Shown here: one piece after another, positions 1-8,749 of the stretch
Layout: each line of letters starts with the position of its first letter
How positions within the stretch are numbered: the first letter of the stretch is position 1
Assembly (NCBI GenBank): GCA_963784425.1
Contig: CAWARM010000012.1
Location: 248,001 to 312,000, forward strand
DNA length: 64,000 bases
Source: SHZL01 sp963784425
Lineage (GTDB): Bacteria > Pseudomonadota > Gammaproteobacteria > Xanthomonadales > SZUA-36
Reading direction: 5' to 3'
Notes under the pieces: model-generated
Databases searched by the model: none
What the model was told of the DNA's origin: nothing
What the model saw: the letters and a program-made list of their open reading frames with translations, nothing else
Made by a program: the position numbers and the translations under genes

Positions 1-1
1 G

Positions 2-640
2 GTCGACGACAGGCCTTACGGCGGCGGGCCTGGCATGGTAATGGCCGTTGAGCCAATGAGGTCTGCGATCCGGGAAGCGCGGCGCCGGGCATCAGGTAAG
101 GAAGGCAGAGGCGGACCAACTGAGAGCAAGGTCAGCTTGCTCAGCCCCCAGGGTAAACGCCTTGAGGCAAGCGCCCTGAGAGAGTTAGCCAGCAGGCAGA
201 AACTGATACTGGTTTGCGGCCGCTACGAAGGTTTGGACGAGCGTCTCGTCCAGCTGGAAATAGACGAAGAATGGTCCATTGGGGACTATGTTCTGAGTGG
301 TGGTGAACTGGCCGCTGCTGTGGTGATAGACGCGGTTGTGCGACTGGTCCCAGGTGTGCTGGGAGACCAGCAGTCTGCGGAGCAGGATTCGTTCGCAGAC
401 GGCTTGCTGGACTGTCCGCACTACACCAGGCCGGAAGTGATTGGTGGAATGGAAGTGCCGCAGGTGCTGCTTTCCGGCGATCATAAGGCCATCGCCCGCT
501 GGAGGCGCAAGCAGTCGTTGGGGCGAACGTGGCAACGCAGGCCCGATTTGCTGGACGGCTCGAAATTGAGCAAAGAAGATGAAATTCTGCTCGCCGAGTT
601 CAAACAGGAACATGGCGGGCTAGTGGAAACCGAAGCATGA
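2..640 (+). CDS. trmD: tRNA (guanine-37-N1)-methyltransferase, 5' end outside window
   Basis: SPOUT-class methyltransferase that puts m1G at position 37 of tRNAs reading CNN codons, preventing +1 frameshifting. The frame is open from base 2, and the visible protein begins inside the conserved motif DDRPYGGGPGMVM, so the true start lies upstream of the window. The knot region that binds S-adenosylmethionine is visible (LVCGRYEGLDERL and SIGDYVLSGGELAA), followed by the C-terminal tRNA-binding part. It is followed 17 bp later by rplS, the usual rpsP-rimM-trmD-rplS operon order, so rimM and rpsP are expected just upstream. Identity is certain; only the N-terminus is missing. Confidence 0.97.
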   Translation, partial: VDDRPYGGGPGMVMAVEPMRSAIREARRRASGKEGRGGPTESKVSLLSPQGKRLEASALRELASRQKLILVCGRYEGLDERLVQLEIDEEWSIGDYVLSGGELAAAVVIDAVVRLVPGVLGDQQSAEQDSFADGLLDCPHYTRPEVIGGMEVPQVLLSGDHKAIARWRRKQSLGRTWQRRPDLLDGSKLSKEDEILLAEFKQEHGGLVETEA

Positions 641-657
641 GTTGAAGGATTGAGATC

Positions 658-1005
658 ATGAGCAACATTATTGATGAAGTGAATGCGGAACAGATGACCC
701 GCGAAATTCCGAAGTTTGCTCCCGGCGATACCGTGACGGTGAGCGTCAAGGTAAAAGAAGGAACTCGCGAACGCCTGCAGGCTTTTGAGGGAATTGTTAT
801 TGCAATCAAGAACCGCGGACTCCATTCAGCGTTCACGGTGCGCAAGATTTCCCATGGCACAGGAGTAGAGCGCGTATTCCAGACCTATAGCCCACTGATC
901 GACTCGATTACGGTCAATCGTCGTGGCGATGTCCGCCGTGCCAAGCTCTACTATCTCCGCGGACTGGAAGGCAAGGCCTCGCGCATCAAGGAAAAACTCA
1001 GCTAA
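658..1005 (+). CDS. rplS: 50S ribosomal protein L19
   Basis: Ribosomal protein L19, located at the 30S-50S interface of the ribosome. The 115-residue protein is the normal family length and contains the family signatures FAPGDTVTVSVKVKEG near the N-terminus and RVFQTYSPLIDSITVNRRG in the middle, ending with the basic RRAKLYYLRGLEGKASRIKEK tract split across its last third. The ATG at 658 lies 17 bp after trmD, so the two are co-transcribed. A strong intrinsic terminator follows at 1031-1058 and closes the rpsP-rimM-trmD-rplS operon. Nothing unusual is seen. Confidence 0.98.
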   Translation: MSNIIDEVNAEQMTREIPKFAPGDTVTVSVKVKEGTRERLQAFEGIVIAIKNRGLHSAFTVRKISHGTGVERVFQTYSPLIDSITVNRRGDVRRAKLYYLRGLEGKASRIKEKLS

Positions 1006-1030
1006 GGCTGTCCCGGCTGATGAGAATTTA

Positions 1031-1058
1031 AAGCCCGCTTTGAAGCGGGCTTTTTTTT
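1031..1058 (+). terminator. Intrinsic terminator of the trmD-rplS operon
   Basis: A ten-base stem AAGCCCGCTT pairs with AAGCGGGCTT across a two-base turn and is followed by a run of T residues. It sits 26 bp after the rplS stop codon. Confidence 0.93.
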
Positions 1059-1065
1059 GAGCTGC

Positions 1066-1086
1066 GCATAATGGATCAGAGGCTCC
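1066..1086. repeat. Solo end of dispersed palindromic element, family 1
   Basis: A 21-base segment (core ATAATGGATCAGAGGCTCC) is identical to the right terminal inverted repeat of the composite element at 31208-31482. No matching inverted partner is found within the 1006-1178 intergenic region, so this looks like a single remnant end between the rplS terminator and htpG. Confidence 0.7.
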
Positions 1087-1178
1087 TTAAATAGTTGCGC
1101 GGCCAACCCGCTAATTCCTTGAATCCTGAGCAGTGGCCCATATCTCGTAGTGATCCAAACCACGAGTCACGACCGATC

Positions 1179-3146
1179 ATGAGCAAGAGCAAGACACCAT
1201 CTAAAAAAGCCAAGCCCGCAGTGGCGGCTGAAACGCACCCATTCCAGGCTGAAACACGCCAGGTGCTCCAGTTGATGATCAATTCGCTCTACTCCAACAA
1301 GGAGATTTTTCTGCGCGAGTTGATTTCCAATGCGTCCGACGCCCTGGACCGATTGCGCTTTGCCAGTCTGCAGGATTCCGCGCTGCTTGAAAGCAATCCG
1401 GATCTGCGCATTGAAGTGGAAATTGACCGCGACGCCGGGACCCTGACCATTCGCGATAACGGTATCGGCATGTCCCAGGAAGATGTAATGGGTAATCTTG
1501 GAACCATAGCCAGGTCCGGGACGCGCCAGTTCCTTGAACAACTGGCGGAAGATCAAAAATCCAATGCCCGGTTGATTGGGCAATTTGGTGTTGGGTTCTA
1601 CTCAGCATTTATTGTGGCTGAGCGGGTTACGGTACTTACTCGCAAAGCCGGCGACCAGGCTGAACTTGGGGTGCGCTGGGAATCTGACGGGGGCGGCGAA
1701 TACTCCATTCAGCCGGAAACCCGGGAACAGCCCGGCACGTCGGTAATATTGAAGCTCAAGCCCGCAGAAAAGGAATACCTGGAAAACTGGACTCTGCGCT
1801 CCCTGATTCAACGCTATTCGGATCACATTGGTTTTCCAATCTTCCTGCAAGCCGGCCTCGAGAAAGCCGACGCCGATGACGATGCTGCAGATGACGATTT
1901 ACCCTCCGAAAAAGGCCCATGGGAACAGGTCAACAAAGCAACGGCGTTGTGGGCCTTGCCGAAAACCGAGATCAAGGACGACGAGTACAAGGAATTCTAC
2001 AAATACCTGAGCCACGGCCTGGAAGAGCCCTTGTGCTGGGCACACAACAAGGTGGAAGGCACCCAAAGTTATACGACCCTGTTGTTCATTCCGAAAAATG
2101 CGCCCCTGGACATCATGCTGCAACGCGATGAGCGCAGTGGCGTGCGCTTGTATGTCAACCGCGTGTTCATCATGGATGGCGCGCAGGCGCTGTTGCCACA
2201 TTACCTGCGATTTATTCGCGGCGTGGTTGATTCCCAGGACCTGCCTTTGAATGTTTCACGCGAACTGCTGCAGGAAAATGAGCTCGTCGGCAAAATCAGG
2301 GCTGCCGTAATCCGCCGCAGCCTGGACATGATTACGCGGCTGGCTAAAGAAGGCGAGGAGTCCTACCTGTCCTTTTACAAGCAGTTTGGAGCAGTGCTAA
2401 AAGAAGGCGTCGTGGAAGATTTCACTAACCGCGACCGGATTCTGAAGATACTGCGTTTTGCTTCCACTCATGACGAGTCCGCAGGAGCTATGACGGACCT
2501 GGACGTCTACCTGGCGCGCATGAAAGCCGGGCAGAATAGCATTTACTACATCACGGCGGAGCATCACACGGCAGCCAGCAACAGCCCGCACCTGGAAGTT
2601 TTTCGCAAGAATGGCATTGAAGTGCTGCTGATGTCAGACCGGGTGGATGAGTGGATGATGTCCTACCTGCATGAATACGAGGGAAAGTCATTCCGCAGCG
2701 TGGCCAAGGGCGATATTGACCTGGCAGAAATACTGGATGCCGGGGAAGAGAAGAAGAGCGACACCACAGGTGAGGCGAGTGCACTAGCCCCGGACTTGCT
2801 CAAGCGCATTTCCGCGGCCCTGGATCAGCGGGTCAGTGAAGTGCGCTCCAGCCATCGATTGACCGACTCTGCCTCCTGCCTGGTACTGCAGGAACACGAC
2901 ATGGCATTGCATCTGCAGAAAATGCTCAAGCAAGCCGGACAAAAAATCCCTGAGTCCAGGCCAATACTTGAACTCAACCCGGGGCACGCGCTGGTGACAC
3001 GACTGGCTGCCGAGGGAGATGGCGAGACATTTGGCATGCTGTCCTTGCTGCTGTATGAGCAGGCGCTGCTCTCCGAGGGTGGCACCTTGCCCGACCCGGC
3101 GGGATTTGTGCGCCGTATCAACTCGCTGATGACCTCAAGTAGTTAG
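1179..3146 (+). CDS. htpG: Molecular chaperone HtpG (Hsp90 family)
   Basis: Cytosolic ATP-dependent Hsp90-type chaperone. The 655-residue protein from ATG 1179 starts MSKSKTPSKK; an upstream in-frame ATG at 1095 adds residues with no family resemblance and was not used. The GHKL ATPase motifs are visible: ELISNASDALDRLR, DNGIGM, GTIARSGT and the glycine-rich lid GQFGVGFYSAF. The middle domain has FIPKNAPLD and the arginine-bearing RVFIMD...LPLNVSRELLQ region, and the C-terminal dimerisation domain is complete. An acidic insertion (ADADDDAADDD) lies near residue 225. The stop codon TAG is embedded in a palindromic repeat (3146-3164). Confidence 0.97.
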   Translation: MSKSKTPSKKAKPAVAAETHPFQAETRQVLQLMINSLYSNKEIFLRELISNASDALDRLRFASLQDSALLESNPDLRIEVEIDRDAGTLTIRDNGIGMSQEDVMGNLGTIARSGTRQFLEQLAEDQKSNARLIGQFGVGFYSAFIVAERVTVLTRKAGDQAELGVRWESDGGGEYSIQPETREQPGTSVILKLKPAEKEYLENWTLRSLIQRYSDHIGFPIFLQAGLEKADADDDAADDDLPSEKGPWEQVNKATALWALPKTEIKDDEYKEFYKYLSHGLEEPLCWAHNKVEGTQSYTTLLFIPKNAPLDIMLQRDERSGVRLYVNRVFIMDGAQALLPHYLRFIRGVVDSQDLPLNVSRELLQENELVGKIRAAVIRRSLDMITRLAKEGEESYLSFYKQFGAVLKEGVVEDFTNRDRILKILRFASTHDESAGAMTDLDVYLARMKAGQNSIYYITAEHHTAASNSPHLEVFRKNGIEVLLMSDRVDEWMMSYLHEYEGKSFRSVAKGDIDLAEILDAGEEKKSDTTGEASALAPDLLKRISAALDQRVSEVRSSHRLTDSASCLVLQEHDMALHLQKMLKQAGQKIPESRPILELNPGHALVTRLAAEGDGETFGMLSLLLYEQALLSEGGTLPDPAGFVRRINSLMTSSS

Positions 3147-3164
3147 TGGCCTGTAACAGGCCAC
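3146..3164. repeat. Collapsed palindrome of dispersed element family 2
   Basis: GTGGCCTG-TAA-CAGGCCAC forms a perfect 8-bp stem directly on the htpG stop codon. The sequence TAGTGGCCTGTAACAG is identical to the left terminal inverted repeat of the 166-bp element at 18715-18880, where it also overlaps a TAG stop codon. It looks like that element with its interior removed. It lacks a T run, so it is not a classic terminator. Confidence 0.7.
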
Positions 3165-3180
3165 GAGACGGATTGCTTCA

Positions 3181-3567
3181 ATGAGTGAAGGCGTCCGGAT
3201 TGACAAGTGGTTATGGGCTGCTCGTTTTTTCAAGACACGAGCGCTGGCCCGCGAAATGGTGGCTGGTGGGAAGGTTCACCTTGAGGGACACCGGGTCAAG
3301 CCGGGCAGGGAAGTGAAAGCTGGCGATCACCTCAGCATCACGCGAGGCGAGGAAGTATTTGAAATCACGGTCAGCGTGGCGTCAAACCGCCGTGGTTCTG
3401 CCAGCGAAGCGAAGCTACTGTTCAACGAAGAGGAAGCCAGTGTTGTGCGTCGTGAGCATGTTGCGCAGCAACGCAGATTGGAGAACTCTGCCCAGGCGGC
3501 GCCAGCGCGGCGCCCGGACAAGCGCGAACGGCGCCAAATCATCGGCTTTATTCGCGGTAAGGATTAG
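3181..3567 (+). CDS. hslR: Ribosome-associated heat shock protein Hsp15
   Basis: S4-domain RNA-binding protein that recognises free 50S subunits carrying nascent chains and helps recycle them. The 128-residue protein opens with the S4 motif RIDKWLWAARFFKTRALAREMV and GGKVHLEGHRVKPGREVKAGD, then ends in a basic tail (ARRPDKRERRQIIGFIRGKD region) typical of Hsp15. The start ATG 3181 lies 34 bp after htpG, suggesting co-expression of two heat-shock proteins. Its TAG stop (3565-3567) abuts the mutS stop codon on the other strand with no spacer. Confidence 0.93.
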   Translation: MSEGVRIDKWLWAARFFKTRALAREMVAGGKVHLEGHRVKPGREVKAGDHLSITRGEEVFEITVSVASNRRGSASEAKLLFNEEEASVVRREHVAQQRRLENSAQAAPARRPDKRERRQIIGFIRGKD

Positions 3568-6168
3568 TCAATTATTGGCGCCGGGTTCTGCTCCCAGGGT
3601 TTTCAGTTCGTACAGCATTTCCAGGGCTTGCCTTGGTGACAGTGCGTCGGGGTCCAGCCTTTCCAATCGTTCCCGCAAGCGATCCGTACCCACGGTTTGC
3701 TGCTCAAGTGCTTTGCCGGGAGCCGGCTGGTCAAACAGCGCCAGTTGCGGCGAATCCGCGCGTTGCTGCTTTTCCAGCTCAGCCAGGTGGCGGCGGGCGT
3801 GGTCAAGAACCGCACGCGGAATACCGGCGAGGGCGGCAACCTGCAGGCCGTAGCTCTGGCTGGCCGGCCCTTCCTGGACTGAATGCAAAAATACGATGCT
3901 GTCCTTGTGCTCCACGGCATCCAGATGCACGTTGGCCACGCCATTTTCCTGTTCCGCCAGTCGCGTCAGTTCAAAGTAATGCGTGGCGAAAAGGCAGTTG
4001 GCCCTGACCTTGCGAGCAAGGAACACCGCACAGGCCCAGGCCAGCGCCAGCCCGTCGTAGGTACTGGTGCCACGGCCAATTTCATCCATCAGGACCAGGC
4101 TGTCGGGACTGGCGTTATGCAGGATATTGGCAGTTTCTGACATTTCCACCATGAACGTGGATCGCCCTCCCGCCAGGTCATCTCCAGCGCCGATGCGGGT
4201 AAAAATCCTGTCGACGGGCCCGATTCGCGCACTTGTGGCAGGTACCCAGCTGCCCGCATGGGCCAGCAGGACGATCAGGGCCGTTTGCCGCATGTACGTC
4301 GACTTACCGCCCATGTTCGGGCCGGTGATGATCAGCATGCGGCGCTCTTCACCAAGTTCAAGATCATTGGGTGTAAACGGTTGATTTTGCAGCGCTTCAA
4401 CCACCGGGTGCCGGCCGGAAACAATATGCAGGCCACGTTCTGGTGAAAATTCCGGTGGCGCAAACTTCAAGACCTGGGCGCGCTCGGTAAAAGCACACAG
4501 TACATCCAGCCGTGAAATGGAGCGAGCAATTTCCTGCAAGGGCGCCAGATCATTCTGCAGGATTTCCAGCAGCCCTGAGTAGCACGCTTTTTCCCGCGCC
4601 AGTGCCCGCTCCCGGCTGGACAGCACCTGGTCTTCAAATGTCTTGAGCTCGGGGGTGATGTAGCGTTCTGCGGACTTGAGAGTCTGCTTGCGCGAGTATG
4701 CGGGTGGCACGAGGTGCTGGTGGGCATGGGTTATCTCGATGTAATAGCCATGCACCCGGTTGTAGCCAACTTTCAGGCTGGCGATACCCGTCAGTTCGCG
4801 TTGGCTCTGTTCATACTGGTGCAGGAAGTCACTGGCGTTTTCCGACAGCGAGCGCAGACGGTCCAATTCCTCGTCGTAACCCCCGGCAATGACACCCCCA
4901 TCGCGAATCAGGACGGGGGGTTCCTCAATCAATGCGCGAGCCAGCAGTGCGTGCAGGGCGGGCATGCCGTGCAGGGATCCCACAACTTCCCGGGTGACGC
5001 GGTGCGGACTCTGGCCCAGGGCTGAATCCAGGCCGGGCATTAGCGCCAGTGCATTGCGCAGGGTCATCAAATCCCGTGGTCTGGCCGTGCTCAGTGCTAT
5101 GCGGGAAAGGATACGTTCGATGTCACCGACAGCGCGCAAAATCTTGCGCAGACCAGGGTGCGCATCACTGATCATCAGCTCGGCAATGGCTTCTTGCCTG
5201 CTCTTGATCACGGCATGGTTGCGCAAGGGGTTTGCCAGCCAGCGTCGCAGCAGGCGTCCCCCCATCGCCGTAACCGAGGTGTCCATGACCCCCACCAGCG
5301 AGGCATCTGCGCGGCCGCCCAGGCTGTGATCAATTTCCAGGTTACGCCGGCTGACGGCGTCAAGGTGAACAAACTCCTCTGCCTGCTCAAGGCGAATGCT
5401 GCGCAGGTGGGGCAGGGCAGTTTTTTGCATTTCCTGGACGTAGTCGAGCAACACGCCCGCCGCGATCACTGCGGCAGGCAAATCTTCTATGCCAAAGCCA
5501 CTGAGGTCTTTGGTCTGGAACTGTTCCAGCAAGAGTTTGCCGGCTTGTTTACGGTCAAATTTCCAGGCGGGTCGCTGGCGGGCTTTTTCAGTGATTGTGC
5601 CCGGCAGGCATGCGCCTTCGGCAACGAGCAGTTCAGCAGGAGCCAATCGTTGCAGTTGTGACTCGAGGTCCGGGTGTCCGGTGAGTAACCGCACCCGGAA
5701 TCGCCCGGAAGACAAATCCAGCCATGCAAGGGCACTCTGTTTCTGATCGCCCGCTACCGCTGCCAGGACATTGTCCGCGCGTGCATCCAGCAGCGCCTCC
5801 TCGGTTACGGTGCCGGGGGTAATAATACGTACAACCTTCCGGTCGACCAGGGTTTTTCCGGCAACGGGCTCGCTGACCTGTTCGCAAATTGCCGCGGATT
5901 CCCCGTGGCGCACGAGTCGCTTCAGATAGTTGTCGAGGGCATGGTAGGGCACGCCGGCCATTGGAATCGGGAACCCGGCTGATTCACCGCGGCTGGTCAA
6001 AGTTATATCCAGAAGCCGGGCTGCTTTGCGCGCGTCTTCGTAGAAAAGTTCGTAAAAATCCCCCATGCGGAATAACAGCAGGGTGTGGGGATGCTCGGCC
6101 TTGATGCCAAGGTATTGCTGCATCAGGGGTGTATGGCTGGACAGTTCGGCAGTGGCGACGGAGGACAT
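3568..6168 (-). CDS. mutS: DNA mismatch repair protein MutS
   Basis: Mismatch-recognition ATPase that starts methyl-directed repair together with MutL (encoded here at 56753). The 866-residue protein has the mismatch-binding domain near the N-terminus (MGDFYELFYEDARKAA; Phe-x-Glu reader in the FYEL stretch), the connector, the lever and clamp, and a C-terminal ABC-type ATPase with Walker A ITGPNMGGKSTYMRQ, Walker B VLMDEIGRGTST and a helix-turn-helix end. It starts at ATG 6168 and is divergent from pncC. It converges on hslR with no intergenic DNA and therefore no obvious terminator of its own. Confidence 0.98.
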   Translation of the reverse strand: MSSVATAELSSHTPLMQQYLGIKAEHPHTLLLFRMGDFYELFYEDARKAARLLDITLTSRGESAGFPIPMAGVPYHALDNYLKRLVRHGESAAICEQVSEPVAGKTLVDRKVVRIITPGTVTEEALLDARADNVLAAVAGDQKQSALAWLDLSSGRFRVRLLTGHPDLESQLQRLAPAELLVAEGACLPGTITEKARQRPAWKFDRKQAGKLLLEQFQTKDLSGFGIEDLPAAVIAAGVLLDYVQEMQKTALPHLRSIRLEQAEEFVHLDAVSRRNLEIDHSLGGRADASLVGVMDTSVTAMGGRLLRRWLANPLRNHAVIKSRQEAIAELMISDAHPGLRKILRAVGDIERILSRIALSTARPRDLMTLRNALALMPGLDSALGQSPHRVTREVVGSLHGMPALHALLARALIEEPPVLIRDGGVIAGGYDEELDRLRSLSENASDFLHQYEQSQRELTGIASLKVGYNRVHGYYIEITHAHQHLVPPAYSRKQTLKSAERYITPELKTFEDQVLSSRERALAREKACYSGLLEILQNDLAPLQEIARSISRLDVLCAFTERAQVLKFAPPEFSPERGLHIVSGRHPVVEALQNQPFTPNDLELGEERRMLIITGPNMGGKSTYMRQTALIVLLAHAGSWVPATSARIGPVDRIFTRIGAGDDLAGGRSTFMVEMSETANILHNASPDSLVLMDEIGRGTSTYDGLALAWACAVFLARKVRANCLFATHYFELTRLAEQENGVANVHLDAVEHKDSIVFLHSVQEGPASQSYGLQVAALAGIPRAVLDHARRHLAELEKQQRADSPQLALFDQPAPGKALEQQTVGTDRLRERLERLDPDALSPRQALEMLYELKTLGAEPGANN

Positions 6169-6313
6169 CCGTTGAAGTGTAACGCAAGCTGTGCACAGTC
6201 AGAAGTCAAGCTGCGAGAAGTCGTGCGGGGCGCCCGCCCGGGATCGGGGTACAATGCCACTGCTGGTCAGCATACGGGGCTGGTTAGCGGCAAGCGGTCA
6301 GCTGCGGTGAACC

Positions 6314-6823
6314 ATGATTGAGCAAGAAATTGAAAACACCGTCCAGCACCTGGCGGGGGCATTGACGGCAAAAGGGTGGTTGCTGGCCACTGCTGAGTCC
6401 TGCACCGGGGGTTGGGTGGCCAAGTGTTGCACCGACCGCGCCGGCAGCTCCGCCTGGTTTGATCGCGGCTTCATTACCTACAGTGATCGCGCAAAAACGG
6501 ACATGCTGCAGGTCGAACCTGCTGCTTTGGCGCAACATGGGGCAGTCAGCGCAGTCGTGGCAAAGCAAATGGCGCAGGGTGCCCTCGATTCTGCCGGGGT
6601 AGATGCAAGCCTGGCTGTGACGGGCGTCGCGGGACCGGATGGCGGTACCGAGGAAAAACCTGTCGGCACCGTCTGGTTCGCCTGGGGTGTTCGTGGCAGA
6701 GGAGTTCGCAGCGAGCGCATCCGGTTCGAGGGAAGCCGCGACAGCATCCGCCAGCAATCGGTGCTGCATGCACTGCAAGGCATGTTGCGTTTTGTGCGTG
6801 GCGATGATGATTCGGGCTACTGA
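6314..6823 (+). CDS. pncC: CinA C-terminal family protein, nicotinamide-nucleotide amidase
   Basis: Stand-alone CinA-C domain (169 residues), the family that deamidates nicotinamide mononucleotide to nicotinic acid mononucleotide in pyridine-nucleotide recycling. Family motifs are visible: ATAESCTGGWVA near residue 25, GFITYSDRAKTDML, AVSAVVAKQMAQGA and the GVAGPDGGTEEKPVGTV loop. The N-terminal molybdopterin-like domain of full CinA is absent, as usual in gammaproteobacteria. It precedes recA, the normal neighbourhood (cinA-recA-recX). Deamidase activity is inferred from the family. Confidence 0.93.
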   Translation: MIEQEIENTVQHLAGALTAKGWLLATAESCTGGWVAKCCTDRAGSSAWFDRGFITYSDRAKTDMLQVEPAALAQHGAVSAVVAKQMAQGALDSAGVDASLAVTGVAGPDGGTEEKPVGTVWFAWGVRGRGVRSERIRFEGSRDSIRQQSVLHALQGMLRFVRGDDDSGY

Positions 6824-7143
6824 AGCATTATCGCAATTTGAGAACCCGCTCGTGCAGAATGTGTTTCGTAGGACCAGCGGCCAAGCCAAAACGGCAGCGT
6901 GATCGCAAAGACACTGAACAAGTGCCCGGTCAGGTGTAGGAAATCGCCGTTGCAGTCATGCTGGTGCTTAAGCGTTGCCAACGGCTATGTCATAATTGGT
7001 CAATGGAGCCGCAGTAAATGGAGTGGCAGTCAACGGAATGGGTGTAAGCATGATTGACTTTATAGGGATTGATGTTATTGGGATGGGTGTCAGCGGGATT
7101 CGGGTTATCCGGAACGGGCGATAAAAATATCAGGAGAGGACGC
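6824..7143. other. Intergenic region upstream of recA
   Basis: 320 bp with no convincing gene. The right half contains imprecise G-rich quasi-repeats (ATGGAG/ATGGGTG/GGCAGT motifs). I looked for a LexA operator (CTG-N10-CAG type) close to recA and did not find one. A purine-rich ribosome binding site AGGAGAGG lies just before the recA GTG start. Confidence 0.5.
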
Positions 7144-8190
7144 GTGGACGACAACAGAAAACAAGCACTTTCAGCGGCATTGACACAGATCGAGCGCCAG
7201 TTCGGCAAAGGCGCAATTATGCGCATGGGCGATGGTACGGCGGGGGCAGCAGCACAGGTCGTGTCCACTGGTTCCCTGACACTGGACCTCGCGCTCGGCA
7301 TTGGCGGCCTGCCGCGCGGTCGGGTTTCGGAAATTTATGGCCCTGAGTCCAGTGGCAAGACTACGCTGGCCCTGCAGGTGATCGCCCAGTGCCAGAAATT
7401 GGGTGGCACGGCGGCTTTCGTGGATGCCGAACATGCGCTCGATCCGCTGTATGCGGCGAAATTGGGCGTTAACGTTGAAGACTTGCTGGTTTCCCAGCCG
7501 GATACCGGGGAACAGGCCCTGGAAATCACCGACATGCTGGTGCGCTCCGGTGCGGTCGATATCGTGGTGGTTGACTCGGTGGCAGCCCTGACACCCAAGG
7601 CGGAAATCGAAGGTGACATGGGTGATTCCCACATGGGACTGCACGCCCGCCTGATGTCGCAAGCCTTGCGTAAGCTGACTGCCAACATCAATCGCTCCAA
7701 TTGCATGGTTATTTTTATCAACCAGATCCGCATGAAAATTGGCGTCATGTTTGGCAGTCCGGAGACGACAACCGGCGGTAATGCCTTGAAATTCTACGCA
7801 TCCATTCGACTCGACATACGGCGCATTGGTGCATTGAAAAAGGGCGATGAAGTCATCGGCAACCAGACCCGCGTCAAGGTCGTCAAGAACAAATTAGCCC
7901 CGCCGTTCAAACAGGCTGAATTCGAAATTCTTTATGGCGAGGGTATTTCCCGTGAAGGCGAACTGATCGAATTGGGCGTGGCAAACAACATCATCGACAA
8001 GTCTGGCGCGTGGTACACCTACAAAGGTGATCGTATCGGGCAGGGTAAGGAAAACGTACGTCAGTTCCTCAAGGACAATCCGGCCATGGCAACAGAAATT
8101 GATACCCGTTTGCGCACCGAATTACTGCCTGGCAGCAGTGCATCCGCCAGGGATGATGACGTGCCGGCGGATGAGGAAATTGATTCCTGA
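7144..8190 (+). CDS. recA: Recombinase A
   Basis: Strand-exchange and SOS co-protease ATPase. The start chosen is GTG 7144, giving VDDNRKQALSAALTQIERQFGKGA (348 residues with Met), the normal RecA N-terminus; an upstream ATG would add an unrelated stretch. AGGAGAGG precedes the GTG. Walker A is GPESSGKTT, the MAW-region GGLPRGRVSEIYG precedes it, and Walker B is VVDSVAAL; L1 and L2 DNA-binding loops (LMSQALRKL and NQIRMKIGVMFGSPETTTGG) are intact. The acidic C-terminal tail DDDVPADEEIDS is typical. recX overlaps the 3' end. Confidence 0.98.
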   Translation: MDDNRKQALSAALTQIERQFGKGAIMRMGDGTAGAAAQVVSTGSLTLDLALGIGGLPRGRVSEIYGPESSGKTTLALQVIAQCQKLGGTAAFVDAEHALDPLYAAKLGVNVEDLLVSQPDTGEQALEITDMLVRSGAVDIVVVDSVAALTPKAEIEGDMGDSHMGLHARLMSQALRKLTANINRSNCMVIFINQIRMKIGVMFGSPETTTGGNALKFYASIRLDIRRIGALKKGDEVIGNQTRVKVVKNKLAPPFKQAEFEILYGEGISREGELIELGVANNIIDKSGAWYTYKGDRIGQGKENVRQFLKDNPAMATEIDTRLRTELLPGSSASARDDDVPADEEIDS

Positions 8191-8680
8191 TCAAAGCGAA
8201 GCCGGCGAGCCGGTCACAGGTGGTCCATCGCAGAGTGAAATGAGGACTTTCGCCGGGATGCTGTTGGCCCGGCGCGAATATGCGGTGCTGGAATTGCAGG
8301 CCCGCTTGTTGAAAAAATGGGCGGGGCAGGAAGGCATAGTGCCCCGCGTAGCCGCGTTCATTGCCACCTTGCAGGAGGAGGGGGCGCTTTCCGATGAGCG
8401 CTTCGCAGCTTCCTTTATCCGCTCCCGTTGCCTGCGATACCAGGGTCCGTTAAAGATCCAGGCAGAACTGCGTCAGCGACAGGTTCCAGAACACATCATC
8501 GAAAGCCAATTGCAAAATTCCGCAGAAGACTGGATTCCATTGGCGGCCAACTGGTTATCGCGTCAGCACAGCGGGACCCTGGATTTCGCCGGCCGGGCCA
8601 AATACTACCGCAGGCTGATGAATCGGGGGTTCAGCCATCAGCAGGCGATGACGGCACTGCAAGGGTTCTCAGAGCAATAA
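8171..8680 (+). CDS. recX: Regulatory protein RecX
   Basis: RecX binds inside the RecA filament and blocks its growth, limiting recombination and SOS signalling. Visible family features: AGMLLARREYAVLELQARLLKK (first helical repeat), DERFAASFIRSRCLRYQGPLKIQAEL and the final RRLMNRGFSHQQAMTAL. Two starts are possible: ATG 8171, which overlaps the recA end by 20 bp and suggests translational coupling, and ATG 8240 (MRTFAGMLL), which fits the conserved core more tightly. The longer is given. Identity is secure; the start is not. Confidence 0.88.
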   Translation: MRKLIPDQSEAGEPVTGGPSQSEMRTFAGMLLARREYAVLELQARLLKKWAGQEGIVPRVAAFIATLQEEGALSDERFAASFIRSRCLRYQGPLKIQAELRQRQVPEHIIESQLQNSAEDWIPLAANWLSRQHSGTLDFAGRAKYYRRLMNRGFSHQQAMTALQGFSEQ

Positions 8681-8749
8681 TGTAATTTCCGGCGCGTAAT
8701 TAGGTACACTTCCGCTTCACCAGAATGCAAATTCAAAGGCACGCAGAGT

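Noticed and set aside
6824..7143. LexA operator in front of recA
   Set aside because: No sequence close to CTGT-N8-ACAG was found near the recA start, so SOS control cannot be claimed from this sequence.
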